From Fragilariopsis cylindrus CCMP1102 (lineage: Eukaryota; Bacillariophyta; Bacillariophyceae; Bacillariales; Bacillariaceae), in contig FMBT01000311.1 in the NCBI GenBank assembly GCA_900095095.1, positions 248,001-312,000 of the forward strand: 64,000 bases of DNA. Reading direction: 5' to 3'. The notes under the pieces are model-generated. The model was not told the DNA's origin. It worked only from the letters and a program-made list of their open reading frames with translations, and ran no database searches. Shown here one piece after another: positions 42,564 through 54,499 of the stretch (position 1 is the stretch's first letter; each line of letters begins with the position of its first letter). The position numbers and the translations under genes are program-made.

Positions 42564-44873
42564 ATGACGGGAATAATTGCAGCATCGACGATGATAGATA
42601 TCGAGGATGAGATATCTTTTGTGTTACACGAATTCCGACAACAATCTTGTTCTCAGTCAACAACGTTAGGTGCAACAGCATCATCAGTGGGTATAATAAG
42701 TACAAAGAATAGTAGTAGTAATAGTACCATCAAGAACAATAAAAGTCATCGAGGATATTTTTCGGATGTTCGATATTATCGCATGACCCGAAGTATAGTG
42801 GTATCGTACTTGTTCGATAAGGTTTTGTTATTTGATTTCGAAATATCTCTTCTATTACTTGACGTTGACGACGACGACGACAAGAGCAAAAGCATAAGCA
42901 ACCGATACAGAAAGTATTACACCGTGACATATAAAGCCGACGCACATCAATATGAATGTTATAGTTCGTCTTCTACTAAAAATTGCAGCATTTCAAACAA
43001 TTCGACGATATCCAACAGCATGAAAGAAAAAATATCTATACTGAAACAGCGCGTTCAAATTATTTGTGATGATTTGAATCATCGTCTTGAAGAAGAAGAA
43101 GGAAAAACAAATCAAACCAAGAACAAGTGTAAGAACAGAAATAACGACAGCAGCAACAACAACAATCAACTTCGATCTTCTACTACTCCTTCTTCTTCTT
43201 CTTTATTTGCTGTTATGTCAAAATTATTACTTTCGTTGAATAATCTCCAAACGGAACTTATTTTCTTTCAACCCAATAACAACAACAACAACAACAACAA
43301 CAATGAAAAAGACTCGACACTAGTGGTACGACCGATGACAGATCGAGAACGAAGTTCGCACATCTCCTATCTTTCAGCTAAAAAAAAGAGGACAACAGCG
43401 ACGAAGACTGCAATCACAGAAATCAAGAAGAGGAACAAGAATATAGACTCCTTTCAAACCGATAGTACAGTCGATTTAGCATTGTTGTTGTTGCGTTGTG
43501 CTTGTGTAGGGAAACACCGTGATGTGTTTTTAAATCCAATCCCACCAATAACAACGAAGAAGGACTTTGTGGGAACATCAATATTCGATGGTGGTGTTGC
43601 AGATAAAATTTGGATCGCTACCGAATATCGTCGTCGGTATCGTCTTAAGAAGCAGCAGCAAAAGCAACAGCAACAACAAAATTCATCGGCTTCGACGACA
43701 ACAAAAACGAGCACACGATCATCATTGTCATCGTCCTCGTCATCGTCATCGTCAATGGTGTTATTACATTCGATAGAACAAGAACTATTTGGTTTTCTGT
43801 ATTCGTTGCCATGGATTAAACGAGGGAAGATCACGGCTGCTATAATAAAGCCGAACACGACTTCGTCACCAGCAACAGCAGCAGCAGCGAAAGCAGCGAA
43901 AGCAAATCCCGAGATGATGATGATGATGATGATGATGGATCTAGACAAAAACAGGATCAGGGTTAAAAATACAAAATGTACAACTGTTCATAGTGAAGGG
44001 AATAGGATCGTTATCGAAGTATGTCTGGATCTCGACAGTAATAATACCTATATGACGACGAGAACGATAGAAGATAGAAATAATAGAAAGCAGCAAGATG
44101 AAAATGAGGATGACGATGAGGATGACGGAAACGATGACGATGACGACGAAAGTCGCAATGATTCGTGTTATTCACCAAGGTTCGCTCGTTTATGTAAACA
44201 ATATGGGGTCGTAACAGCGTATCATGGTACACATATGGATCACGTTTGGTCGATAATTAATAATGGCTTTTTCAATATGAGTGACCATCCATTGTTTTGT
44301 AAGAATGGTGCGATGATGGGTAGTGGGGTGTACTTATCAACATCGAAGAAGGTAGCAACCTTTTTTGCAACTAACAATAGCAGTAAAAATACAAATAAAA
44401 TCCGTACAGCATTGAAACATGATTCTTTGCGTAACATTCTACAAATGGAAGGTAGTCTTTGTTATTTCGATGACGACGATGGCAACAACGACGAGGAGAA
44501 TAGAAGTAGATACAGAGATGTAGACGAATTTTATGATATTTCTTGTTATCCTGTCTTCGAAAATAGAATTATTCGACCACCCAACAATAATAATGGTGAA
44601 GATAAAACTGGCGTTACCGGTTCCAAGAACAACAGCAACGATCGATCAACAACGCGACGAGATGGAAAGTATTACGTTGTCCCCGATGGACGTGATATTC
44701 GGATAACACGATTACATCTAACATTTGAACTGAAGAGGAAACGAAGTAATTTTCTTCAGAACTTGTTTTCGTCGTTCTTATTACCGAACAAACGTCGTTC
44801 TAAGATTACTTTTTATACATTCTTCGCGGTAATAATCTCAGTATTCATCCGATACGTAATGCCGGGAGTATGA
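42564..44873 (+). CDS. PARP16-like mono-ADP-ribosyltransferase, tail-anchored
   Basis: This single exon encodes 769 residues. PARP16 is an ER/nuclear-envelope tail-anchored enzyme that transfers single ADP-ribose units and acts in the unfolded-protein response in animals. The catalytic segment starts near 545: VVTAYHGTHMDHVWSIINNG gives the NAD-binding His, MMGSGVYLSTSKKVATFFA the Tyr. The third triad position falls in KYYVVPDGRDIRITRLHL, where a non-Glu residue is expected for mono-transferases. A basic segment and one C-terminal helix (FYTFFAVIISVFIRYVM, about 747-764) match the tail anchor. The N-terminal 540 residues contain helical pieces (VDLALLLLRCACVGKHRDVF; SIEQELFGFLYSLPWIKRGK) resembling the PARP16 helical domain, broken up by Asn, Ser, Gln and Asp runs. 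It is about twice the length of human PARP16, owing to these inserts. Confidence 0.85.
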   Translation: MTGIIAASTMIDIEDEISFVLHEFRQQSCSQSTTLGATASSVGIISTKNSSSNSTIKNNKSHRGYFSDVRYYRMTRSIVVSYLFDKVLLFDFEISLLLLDVDDDDDKSKSISNRYRKYYTVTYKADAHQYECYSSSSTKNCSISNNSTISNSMKEKISILKQRVQIICDDLNHRLEEEEGKTNQTKNKCKNRNNDSSNNNNQLRSSTTPSSSSLFAVMSKLLLSLNNLQTELIFFQPNNNNNNNNNNEKDSTLVVRPMTDRERSSHISYLSAKKKRTTATKTAITEIKKRNKNIDSFQTDSTVDLALLLLRCACVGKHRDVFLNPIPPITTKKDFVGTSIFDGGVADKIWIATEYRRRYRLKKQQQKQQQQQNSSASTTTKTSTRSSLSSSSSSSSSMVLLHSIEQELFGFLYSLPWIKRGKITAAIIKPNTTSSPATAAAAKAAKANPEMMMMMMMMDLDKNRIRVKNTKCTTVHSEGNRIVIEVCLDLDSNNTYMTTRTIEDRNNRKQQDENEDDDEDDGNDDDDDESRNDSCYSPRFARLCKQYGVVTAYHGTHMDHVWSIINNGFFNMSDHPLFCKNGAMMGSGVYLSTSKKVATFFATNNSSKNTNKIRTALKHDSLRNILQMEGSLCYFDDDDGNNDEENRSRYRDVDEFYDISCYPVFENRIIRPPNNNNGEDKTGVTGSKNNSNDRSTTRRDGKYYVVPDGRDIRITRLHLTFELKRKRSNFLQNLFSSFLLPNKRRSKITFYTFFAVIISVFIRYVMPGV

Positions 44874-45928
44874 TTTATTTTCAATGATGACGATGATGCT
44901 GGATTAAATATATAGACCTGTATATAGAACATCAAAAGTAATGATCACTATTTATACCATTATTGATAGGTACTTTATGATATACTATATATATATATAT
45001 GTTATAGTTCGTCTTATTAAACCTACGTTGTAATTGAATAGCGCTTTCATTTGGAGGTTTCTCGTCAAATGTGGAACTGAAAATAGATAAGATGAAATTG
45101 TCGAGCATCAGAGATATGACAGGGAAAGTAGGAAACATAGCTGAAATACGTGAGTTAAAGAAACACTTTTCTTCTACTACTATATTGAGTCATCCATCTA
45201 GTACATGCTGTAAGATAAATATGAGCAGTGTGTATTAATTTAGAAAAAAGATGATATGTAAATGTTCTTCTTAAGTATGTATGCAAATAAATGTTGATAT
45301 ATGAAATCTGTGTAGAGTAATTGTCTAGATGGAACCTTCAAATTTTGAAAAATATTGTTTATTGATAGAGTTGCACACAGTTGAATGATGTATAGCTTTA
45401 CTAGTATCATTTACTATTTATTTTTTTGGGCATTATTTAGTTTTTGTGTGGAAAATCCTATCTTTCACGATGATCGGAAATCGAAAAATATGCTAACGCA
45501 GTGATTTTGCGCGCACGCGAATTTCGTGCACCCCCCCCCCTAATATGACCCCCTCATTACATCTCACTTGCTCGAAACTTGGCGACACCGATCAACAAAA
45601 TTGTTTATGAGTCGTGTGTTTTTTTAAATTTATTTGAGATTTTAGTTAGAACTATGTCAATACAAGAGTCAAAGAGCATTCCGAATTCTCTCGTCCTACT
45701 AGCTAGCTAATGACTACTGGCTACACTTATAATGAGATCACACGAATAATCCAACCTAACTTGTTACTACATACAGCAGGCTACATCTCAAATCAGTATC
45801 TCATCTTCTGTATGCCACACATTTTCAAAAGCTATTGTTGTGTATTATTTTGCTACTGAACCATTATCCTCGTTGCTCCCGAACTTCATTGCTAGGTAAT
45901 AATTTTCTATCGTAATTAAAATTCTACC
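44874..45928. other. Intergenic region
   Basis: No gene is supported. The region has (AT)n near 44980-45000 and a C10 run at about 45531-45540. Confidence 0.6.
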
Positions 45929-47062
45929 ATGCTCAGCATATCTATCTCCACGGCCACAGCTGCCATCCTTTTATCTTCCGTCAATTTTGTGACAGCCCAG
46001 AATGGATTTCGACAAATCGCCATACCAGATACTGGTGGCAGGAATCCAATTGGAGTTGTTTTGCCATCGATTTGCATCGGTAACTTCATTGTTCCAAAAA
46101 CAATGTATACCATCGAACCAGCAGATGTAGGTGAAACCGAGGTGAAAATCTTAACGAATCCACCAGATCTAGTTGAAGTTGGCTACGACGATAACGAAGG
46201 GTTGATTTACTTCAAGTTCATTCAAGAAATCTCGGAGGGTGCAGACGATGCAGGTGTTATCATCCAGTTCCCAGCAGATCAGCTCGAATCGGTCAACTCC
46301 TGCTGTTCACAATCGGTTCAAATCAAGGAAGGTTTTACCAATTTCCAATCATTAACAGTCTCGACAAACGCCGTTGTTGATGCCTCCTTTGCTGTCGAAC
46401 AAGACAGTGACATGGTTGTAGGTGTCTTTACTGGAGCCGAGGCGAATGTTAAGGTCACTGAAACGAGCGGTACTAAGAATACAAACGTAGCAGTCATCGC
46501 GACTGATAACGGCAAGGTCAACATCGACGGAGACATCTCAACCCTTTCCTGTATCGACCAATCGGATTGTATGATCGCCGGTGTCATCTCCGATCCTGCT
46601 GAAAGCAGATCCCGTGGAAGGTCTAATATCCAAACAACTAGTTGCGAGGACATTGACGTTTCCGACGATTCGATTTGTCAGTCCAAAACACCTACTGTCA
46701 CTGTTGATGTAGATGGAGATTTAGTTATTTCAGGTGTGAAGGAAGATTGTGTGGGTGGGGAAGATCTCGATGGGCTGGGTGGATTATTTGATCCGTTGGG
46801 CACCGATGCACCGTCCATCGCATCAGTACCGACCATCTCTCCCCAACCGTCACAGTCTCCAGATGGTGGTAGTAAATCACCCCGTCCGACAGAATCACCA
46901 AATACAAGGACGACGCCTTCTCCGGTAAGCCCAACATTGCCTCCTACTACTCCTACTACTGCACCTGTAAGTGCCGCGTTCGATGGAGTGAAGCGAGGGG
47001 TCTTAAACTCAATCGTTGGAACCGTGATCTGTGGTGGCGCGTTTCTGCTGCTAGTGCAATAG
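45929..47062 (+). CDS. Secreted, probably GPI-anchored surface protein with beta-solenoid-like core
   Basis: The protein has 377 residues. The signal peptide is MLSISISTATAAILLSSVNF to about VTAQ. Residues 25-265 are rich in Val, Asp, Gly and Thr in short alternating strands (VDASFAVEQDSDMVVGVFTG, NGKVNIDGDISTLSC, TVTVDVDGDLVISGV), the pattern of a right-handed beta-helix or DUF2807-like fold. Cys pairs (NSCCSQ, IDQSDC) suggest disulfides. A Pro/Thr/Ser linker (SPTLPPTTPTTAPVS) typical of glycosylated diatom wall proteins follows. The last 20 residues (GTVICGGAFLLLVQ) are hydrophobic after a small-residue region, fitting a GPI-attachment signal. Like the trailin-like gene it uses C-ending codons. 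The ligand and site are unknown; the raphe, frustule surface or plasma membrane are possibilities. Confidence 0.72.
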   Translation: MLSISISTATAAILLSSVNFVTAQNGFRQIAIPDTGGRNPIGVVLPSICIGNFIVPKTMYTIEPADVGETEVKILTNPPDLVEVGYDDNEGLIYFKFIQEISEGADDAGVIIQFPADQLESVNSCCSQSVQIKEGFTNFQSLTVSTNAVVDASFAVEQDSDMVVGVFTGAEANVKVTETSGTKNTNVAVIATDNGKVNIDGDISTLSCIDQSDCMIAGVISDPAESRSRGRSNIQTTSCEDIDVSDDSICQSKTPTVTVDVDGDLVISGVKEDCVGGEDLDGLGGLFDPLGTDAPSIASVPTISPQPSQSPDGGSKSPRPTESPNTRTTPSPVSPTLPPTTPTTAPVSAAFDGVKRGVLNSIVGTVICGGAFLLLVQ

Positions 47063-48990
47063 AATATCTGTGAGGTGTTTCCGTGTATTGTTTGGAGATG
47101 AAACCATGGACGAATCTAGTAGGCGGCGTGAGAGTGCATTACCAAGTATATTGGTGTGTAGGTCACCAAGTGCAGTGAGTGTATTAAATGAACTATCTTT
47201 CGATGACCCCATGTTTCCATTTCGTGCTGGATCGCATGCTATGACCGAAAATATAATACGGCATTGTTAATGCTAAGTTGAACGACGATGTATGGAAATT
47301 TAGTCTAATCTGATGGCAGGTAGTGTATATAATGATCGTTGATGATGGGCAGGAGATGCAGATGTTGATAAAGATGTAGATTGCCATCGTGTAATGATTA
47401 CTGATGCCTGAGTTGATGTATGTGTGTACTTTACGATGATATAGAGTGTGTACTATTGATTTTAAAAAATAGAAAGAAAAGATAAGAATTCAGTATGTAG
47501 CCTAGGGATATAATTTAGTTTATTTGAATTCATTTGAAAGCGCATGCATCATTGTTTGGAGATACACTTTTTTGTTATGAATTAGGACCGTTTGCTTCTC
47601 AGTTAACACTCAAACTGGTATGGTGTCTACTCGACAACCAGCATCTGATATTTCCATTTGTTGCCAAACCCCTGTTCATTTTGGGTGATAAGGTCCAAAG
47701 ATGGGGAGAACACAATATTGAAAAAAATTTAAAGTTACAAGCAAATTATTTTGCACCAGCCCTATCTAGCTAGAGGATGGCTTATGCTGTTAAAAGAAAA
47801 ATCTGCCGGTACTTGGAAAACTAGGCTATATTTATCTATCCTTCACTGTCAATGTGTATTTAATACCAGAAATATAAAGTACAAACATGAAATATATATC
47901 TTAATACCCGATATATAAAGTACAAACATGAAATGGAAAATTGCTTTCCTTCACTCTAATATTCTCCTTGTACAGAAGATCATTAGCATGAGCCAATGAT
48001 ACATCCTTGGTGAAGGGAGAAATCTTGTACTATGAGGGCCAGAGATTGAAATTTGTATCCTCAAAGTTGATTTAATTCACTATCATGACAAAATCAGCCT
48101 ATATAAACCCTCACATTGTATGTAATAGTATTGTTTATTAGTACTGTACTCTCATACAAAATATGTATACTTGTAACTGTGAAAAGGCGGGGGAACTTCA
48201 AGATGAGGAAAAATCATATTGTAAAGCTAGGGGTCTGACAGGTGCATCATCACTTCGAGACCAGCTCCAGCAGATTATTTTGACGGATCAGTCCCTGTTA
48301 CATATTATAGTTTGCCATGACAATTATCACCACAGAGTAGGTGACCTATAACAATATTATTGGGAGGATGAGGAGGATATGAGGCACATCAGAGTGTCAA
48401 CTCCAGCAGGAATTGTTCAGCATCATACCTACTCTTCTTCTTATTTTGCATACAGCTGTTAACTAAGTATCTAGAAAATGGAATGCTGAACGATAAATAA
48501 GAAAATAGTACAAAGTACAGTATTTAAAAAAAAAGAAGTGAGAAATGAGAAGAAATTGGGAATTTAATTTCTACTTAAAGTACTTCTGTACTTAAGTAGT
48601 TAAGAAACAAAACTATCATTTATTCGGATAAATTCAGCCAATCGCGTTAAATTGGATTTTAAACGATAACAACAGACTAGAAAATTGGCGAGAGGAGCGA
48701 AAGCAGATGTCAGATGTCAGAACTCTGTACGATGATGTACCACGTATAATAAAGTGTGTTCTTTACTTGACACTTTTTCCCGCGTACATTACGTATACTT
48801 ACTGTCCAGTACAGAACGGCGTTGTAGCGGTGCGGTACTCTTCTTGGGAAAAGAATGTTCTTGCGCTTAGCCTCGCTGCTTTAGCACAATGAACACAACG
48901 GCACCATAATTAAGAACTAATACGACAAACCTCACATATCTTCCAGTACGCATAAAAGTATTATTCTGATACATACAAAAGATAAACAAA
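47063..48990. other. Gene-poor region
   Basis: No convincing gene. A direct repeat atataaagtacaaacatgaaat occurs twice (about 47870-47891 and 47912-47933). Short open frames at 47534-47773, 48163-48351 and 48707-48892 lack recognisable features. Confidence 0.55.
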
Positions 48991-49910
48991 ATGAGGTGAG
49001 TGGTATATTGAATAGGATGTCAAGATAATATTTGATCTGTTTGTAGCTTCGTACACGCTTTGGTATCTATTTTTCCTTCCACGTATTGTATGATAATGTA
49101 AAACAACGATGTCGATATGATATGGTATTGAATGGAATGGAATGGAATGTTAACGTTACTGCCATACATGTTGGACTTACCCCTTTATTTGAACCATAAA
49201 CACCACCCTCATTATGCTATCTTCCTTCTTTTCTTTTTCCTTGTTATCCTTCTTCTTTCAATTTCCTACTTTCCTTTCCACTGATGCGTCTAATGATCTG
49301 CTTGACGAACGTACTCTGCAGCAACGAAGACGTAGAAAAGCAACCTGTTCCCATTGCGGGTGTCGCAATAGCAATACCGGTAGCGAACAACGAAGATGGT
49401 TCCTCTAGAAATGTAGGAGGAGGATGCAAAACCACTCAATTTTGTTATTCGCCTATTTATTACTATATCAAAATCTTTATTTCTGTTTATGGTACCGTTA
49501 CTGCTGCAATGCAGTGGAACAAGTACTCAACCGATTGTGCTGAATGGGCAAACAATATGGCGGTAAAAGCCTGGTTTCTTTCAATGATTATTCTGTGGGC
49601 AATCCAGGCAGTGGTCCATTTAGTTTTTATTGTCACTCGATTCATCACAAAACAACCCCCTTCGAATTCTTTGTATAGCGGAAAATTCGAAGCAATGTTG
49701 AGATTGCCTTTAATGATCGAATTAGTTATTCTTATTGTTGTTGCCGTTGTTGGTGTTATTCTCCTTCATGCCGCTGAGGACGAAAACGACGAATGCGTTG
49801 GAGAATTTTGGGGACTTAGAATCCATGCCTATACGTATATCGTTCTTGGACTTCTCATGATCTTAAGATTCGGCAAGGCCCCTCAAGCCGACGCCTCGGA
49901 AAGGCAATAA
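48991..49910 (+). CDS. Four-helix membrane protein with a 5-base first coding exon
   Basis: Proposed exons are 48991..48995 (ATGAG|gtgagt) and 49322..49910 (ctgcag|CAACG), phase 2, giving 197 residues that start MSNEDVEKQPVPIAGVAIAI. The alternative is an unspliced ATG at 49284 (MRLMICLTNVLCSNED). The spliced version is preferred because it gives a clean soluble N terminus and uses good donor and acceptor sites. Four hydrophobic helices follow: YYYIKIFISVYGTVTAAM, WFLSMIILWAIQAVVHLVFI, LPLMIELVILIVVAVVGVIL and AYTYIVLGLLMILRFG. Short acidic and Cys-containing loops lie between them. The family is not recognised; the tetraspan layout alone does not give a function. Confidence 0.65.
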
Positions 49911-50221
49911 TCGCAGTGTACAATATATATATAGATAGGACTATATGTATATCAGTGTATGTTAGTAAAATCTTATTTTTGTTGTTTGCCTAGTATTATT
50001 TTCTTTCTAAAAGAGAGGGTACGTGCGTGTGGCTATCTAAAAGATACTGATTTTCTTCTTATTAGTATTAAAATAAATAACTACTTTACGTTTTGTTTTT
50101 GCTGTACAGTACCAACGAAGTATCTATCTATACAGTATGTAGTTTGTTGCAGTTCATTTGTTAGAAAAAATTGTATGCTTTGTTAATACTGGAGACATCA
50201 ACGCCAGAATCCTTAGATAAC
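49911..50221. other. Short intergenic spacer
   Basis: This AT-rich stretch holds a short TA run (49923-49932); nothing else was seen. Confidence 0.55.
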
Positions 50222-50767
50222 ATGGTATATTGTCTCTCAGTTACCACTTACCTGTACATTGCCAATTCATACTGGGTAACCAATATTTCAAATAGATCAC
50301 CACTCGCCGATGATACCTTCACTTATGATTGTATGTCCCCGGCAAGTCAAGGTTGGTACGGTATTCTGACATGGAAGAACGGTGCACTAGCGATTACTCT
50401 TCTTTGGATAAGTATGCTTGTTATGATATTCGATCGGTCTCTTTGTTTGCCGTCGTTGGAATCATCCATTCCTTCGAAGCTGCTTTCAGTACTTTGACGG
50501 TTCTAGCGTGACGTTGTGCTGGGAATTCAGGATCTAATGAATGTTCTTCGCAGCTTATTTTATGTTGACCGCATGGTCCATTTCGTCGCCAAGTATGACA
50601 CAAGGATCGAACCCCCCATCGAAGGTGGGACTTCTCACGCCTTCAATATCGAAGATAGAACTTCTCACGCATTCGATGATTGGTTAAAGGATGCATACAA
50701 ATATGTGGAAAAGGATGGATACATCCGAGATAGCAGGTACCCCGATGGATGGAGATTCCGAAGATAA
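50222..50767 (+). pseudogene. Broken membrane-protein gene
   Basis: ATG 50222 encodes VYCLSVTTYLYIANSYWVTN and then WKNGALAITLLWISMLVM. After this the sensible sequence moves to another frame (SVSLFAVVGIIHSFEAAF), then to a third (YFMLTAWSISS), and finally to the frame ending DDWLKDAYKYVEKDGYIRD and a stop at 50765-50767. One step could be a short intron (gtactt...ttcgcag, 50488-50549), but the others look like indels. GTSHAF/RTSHAF are short duplicated units. It is probably a decayed gene, though sequencing errors could give the same picture. Confidence 0.4.
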
Positions 50768-51869
50768 CTCAAGAAAATATGAAAACTGAGAAACTTAAAA
50801 CTGGAGAAGAAATGACTGGCAGCCTAAAGGAAAGTGCATGGTGATCAAAAGAACAAGGAAGCAGACATCAATATTCATCCTTCCGCGAAATCGAGTACTT
50901 CGAACGTTAGTGCATCTATGAGGTACCCAGAGACTGTTAATTGCCTGGAAAAAATCCACCGGTGCTGGACGCAAGGATGACGAAGACGAAAGGTAAATCT
51001 TTGAGACATTCCGAGAATATGAGCGTTTTGAAAGCAATGACAGTGGCGACAGCAATGGGGCGGCTTCTACTATTCTTCCCTTTGGAAGAATTGAATAGAA
51101 GGTTTGTTAAGCGTCTTTGATGGAAGTATACATATATGTATATATATATATATATATATATGCAGGTAACCGAAACCAAAACACCCGATTATCAATACAA
51201 TTGCAATGAACCTCGGCCATTTTTATGTTGATTTTTTAATCTCATTTATATACATCTGGAAAAAATCTATATCAGTTATTAGGGTTTTAGCTTTTAAATT
51301 TACGGATTACCTATATATAGTACATCATAAAGTATACTCAGACTAGCTGCTAGATGTAAAAAGTACTACGGTTGTTTCAATTGTCAACCCGATACATTCT
51401 AGGCTGCTAGGATCAAGTTGCACCCTTCACCAGAGAGAACAAAGAACAACTTCGCGCATTTTCTTCTTACACTTTACTTCACCTACTTTACTTGCTTATT
51501 TTATTCTTTATTAGTAGTTTCATTTTTATGATTCCGACCAACGGATTTCATAGCATGGTGAAAAAAATCAATCAACCATCAAAGAGATCGTGTTTGCCTG
51601 GACTGTTGGATTTTCTTAAAACGCAAAATTGTAGAAGATCCGCATATTAGATAGTCTGTCTGTCCTCCACACGTTCCATTTTTTTTTTGTTTCATAAAAA
51701 ATCTTTTCCTGTTTTTGTTGTAGCGCTTATTCCACCGTGGACTTATTGTCGATTTGCCAATGAGTATGTATAGTAACTAACTAACGTTAATAGTATTCAA
51801 TCGATTGCACTAACTAGCTACTGTAGTTCAATATAGAGCTGTCATTGTCGCCATTCACAAATACTAATA
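50768..51869. other. Intergenic region with AT microsatellite
   Basis: A TA dinucleotide run occupies 51127-51162. A possible promoter for the following gene lies in the last 300 bases. No gene is supported. Confidence 0.6.
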
Positions 51870-54499
51870 ATGCCGAGAAGAACTACCAGGAATAATGTTC
51901 TCATCAGCAACAACAAGAATGAAGAGACTGAAGAAGAGGAGGATGATGATGATGCAATAATGATACAACAAGAAGACTCAGACGAAAATGACGACGATGA
52001 TGAAATGAAAAAGAAAAAACAATATGTTTTGGATGGTATAAGATATTCAAATTATCCTGATTTTGTTACAGCTAAACGTAAAAGGAATCAAAAAGTTCTT
52101 AATGATTTAGGATTCAAGAATAACAATAACAATAACAATAATAGTAAGAAGAAGAAGAAGAAGAAGAAGAAATCAAGTAGTAGTAAAAAGAATAGCAAGG
52201 AAAAACCAACATCGGAAAAGGAGGAAGAAGAAGAAGAAGAAGAACCATCATCACCAGCTCAACAACAACGACAACGACGATTGATGTCATCATCTTCTTA
52301 TTATGAAGATTACTACAGTAATAATGACTATGATGATCCTTGTATTTCCTTATCATTTGAAACTGCATCGCACGCAGCTCCTGTATCAGCTGTATCAGCT
52401 GTAACTCGTACAAGTACAAGTCAAAGTACAGTTACAAGTCAAAGTACAATTGAAATCAAAACTGATCCATTTGATGAATTATCAGATTGTTTACTTCGAT
52501 TGAAACAAGCTTCGAAAGAAGAAGAAGAAAAAGAAGAAGTAGTAACGTTGTTAAAAAAAATCCTATCACGTGTTGCTCCACCAGCTCCTGCTCCTGCTAA
52601 TGCTTGTGGCACCGATGGTGACGGTGACGGTGATGGTCATTATTTTCATCGAGATAGATATTTGAAAGCATTTGATGAATTAAATGGTATGCATACTATT
52701 TTACAATTATTTCGATCATTGCATACAAATACAAGTACAAGTACAAGTTATGATCATAATATTGAAGCGATATCGAAATCAGTTATCCAGATATTACGTG
52801 ATGTTTGTATTACATCATCATCATCATTGTCTTTATCGTCATCGTCGTCATCCTCAATCTCATCATCGTCATCAATATCGTCATCATCATTGCAAATACC
52901 GCCGATGTCAATTCCAATTCCACCATCAACAATAATTCCTGTGACGATGATGACAAGTATTTCATTATCATCATTTCAAAATTATTCCTCGTATGCTGAA
53001 AAACTTGCTACAGTATTTGTACAACAAGAAATGGGTTTAGAATTACTGTTATTAATTATAACCAATGAATACTATTACAGAAAAAGTATCAGTGATTATA
53101 GTATTATTACCATCAATGGTGCAAGTACAGGTACGAGTACAAGCACAAGTACAAGCACAGGTAGTATCATCGTCGATAATAATAACTCCAACAACAATAC
53201 TACAAATCAAGAAGAAAATTCCGCCGCCACAACTCGATGTTCACCCCGTCGTCGAAGTTCTACCAGATCAGTGAATTGTAGTGACTCTACTACTTTTGCT
53301 GCTGCTGCTGCTGCTGCTGCTACCAATGATAATTGTAACGACGACCGTATTACCATCAACAACAAACCAGAAGATGTATTGAAAATGATATGTGATGTTT
53401 GGAGTATATACGTTAATGTAACGTATTATACTTCTATAACACAAATTATGGGTCGAGAACAAATTTTGATTTTAGCAGATACAGCATATTGGTCTATAAC
53501 AACGCTTGATTATAATGTTACCAATGAATTAATTCAATTAGGTCTAATCACACCATCGCCATCAGTGGTAGAAGAAGAAGAAGAAGAAGAAGAAGCAGTG
53601 AGAAAGAATAATGTTAAGAGAAAGGGAAAGCAAAAGAAATCGATTTCAAAATCAATGGTGAAAAAGTCATCAGGTAGAAAACGCAAGTCGAAAGGTAGCA
53701 GCGACAATGACGATGGTGGCATCATTGCTGAAGGGGTCAAAAATCAGAAGAGCGACAGCAGCAATAACAACAACAACATGGATGAGAATAATGAGAATAG
53801 AATTACTGGTCTTTACATCAGTAGTATGGCATCACAGATCTTAGACCTATCTTAGGTACAATTCGTAATTTGATTGCGGATCCGATAATAACAAAACGTG
53901 ATTGGGACGTTAAATTTTTGTTACCGAAACTTTTAGATGTCTTATGTAAAGAACGAGAACCTCAACAAAACAAACAAAGACAACAACAACGGCAAGTTAC
54001 TTTAACACAGCAGCAACATCAGCATCAGCATCAGCAGGTATTAGAATATGACGATGATATTATATTCCGCTGGACAGAACAAGAGGAAAATACTGTATGG
54101 AATGTATTAGATGTACTAAAAATATGCTCCGTAGAACGGATTTTATCCGATCCCAGCGACGTCGAACGTTTAGTGGCATTATATATTCGATACTTAAAGA
54201 AATTTGGTCCATCTAGTATTAGGATTGTACGATGTGTATTGAATTTAGTTGATGGATTATTATTCATACAACAATATGATGGTGGGGATAACGAAGGAGG
54301 GGAAGATACTAATGCGCGTATTCCGGCGGTGAAAGCAATAATAAAACGATCAAGTTACAAGTTACAATTAAATTCTCTTTTGAATATATACGATTGCAAT
54401 TCTGGACATAGCAACAACAACAGCAGCAATAATATCACGGAACAGAATAAGATACACGAAGAGATCCAGACAGCAATTTCGAAGCTTGTTATGTTATAA
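51870..54499 (+). CDS. Large acidic helical protein, apparently frameshifted near 53845
   Basis: Frame 1 runs from ATG 51870 to a stop at 53855 (661 residues). A second frame, shifted by -1, then continues without a stop gap (DLRPILGTIRNLIADPIITK) to 54499. The second part is clearly coding (WTEQEENTVWNVLDVLKICS; LVALYIRYLKKFGPSSIRIV). The break falls next to RITGLYISSMASQ and may be a 1-base indel. Alternatively an intron with donor AAAG|gtagca near 53693 and acceptor catcacag at 53841 would restore phase. The N terminus is Glu/Asp/Lys-rich and basic (KKKKKKKKKSSSSKKNSKEK). Helical segments (FDELSDCLLRLKQASKEEE, RYLKAFDELNGMHTILQLF) resemble ARM/HEAT-type repeats. Function not recognised; a nuclear location is plausible from composition. 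Confidence 0.55.

Noticed and set aside
47534-48351. Short plus-strand frames in the gene-poor region
   Set aside because: No consistent codon use, domain or splice context.
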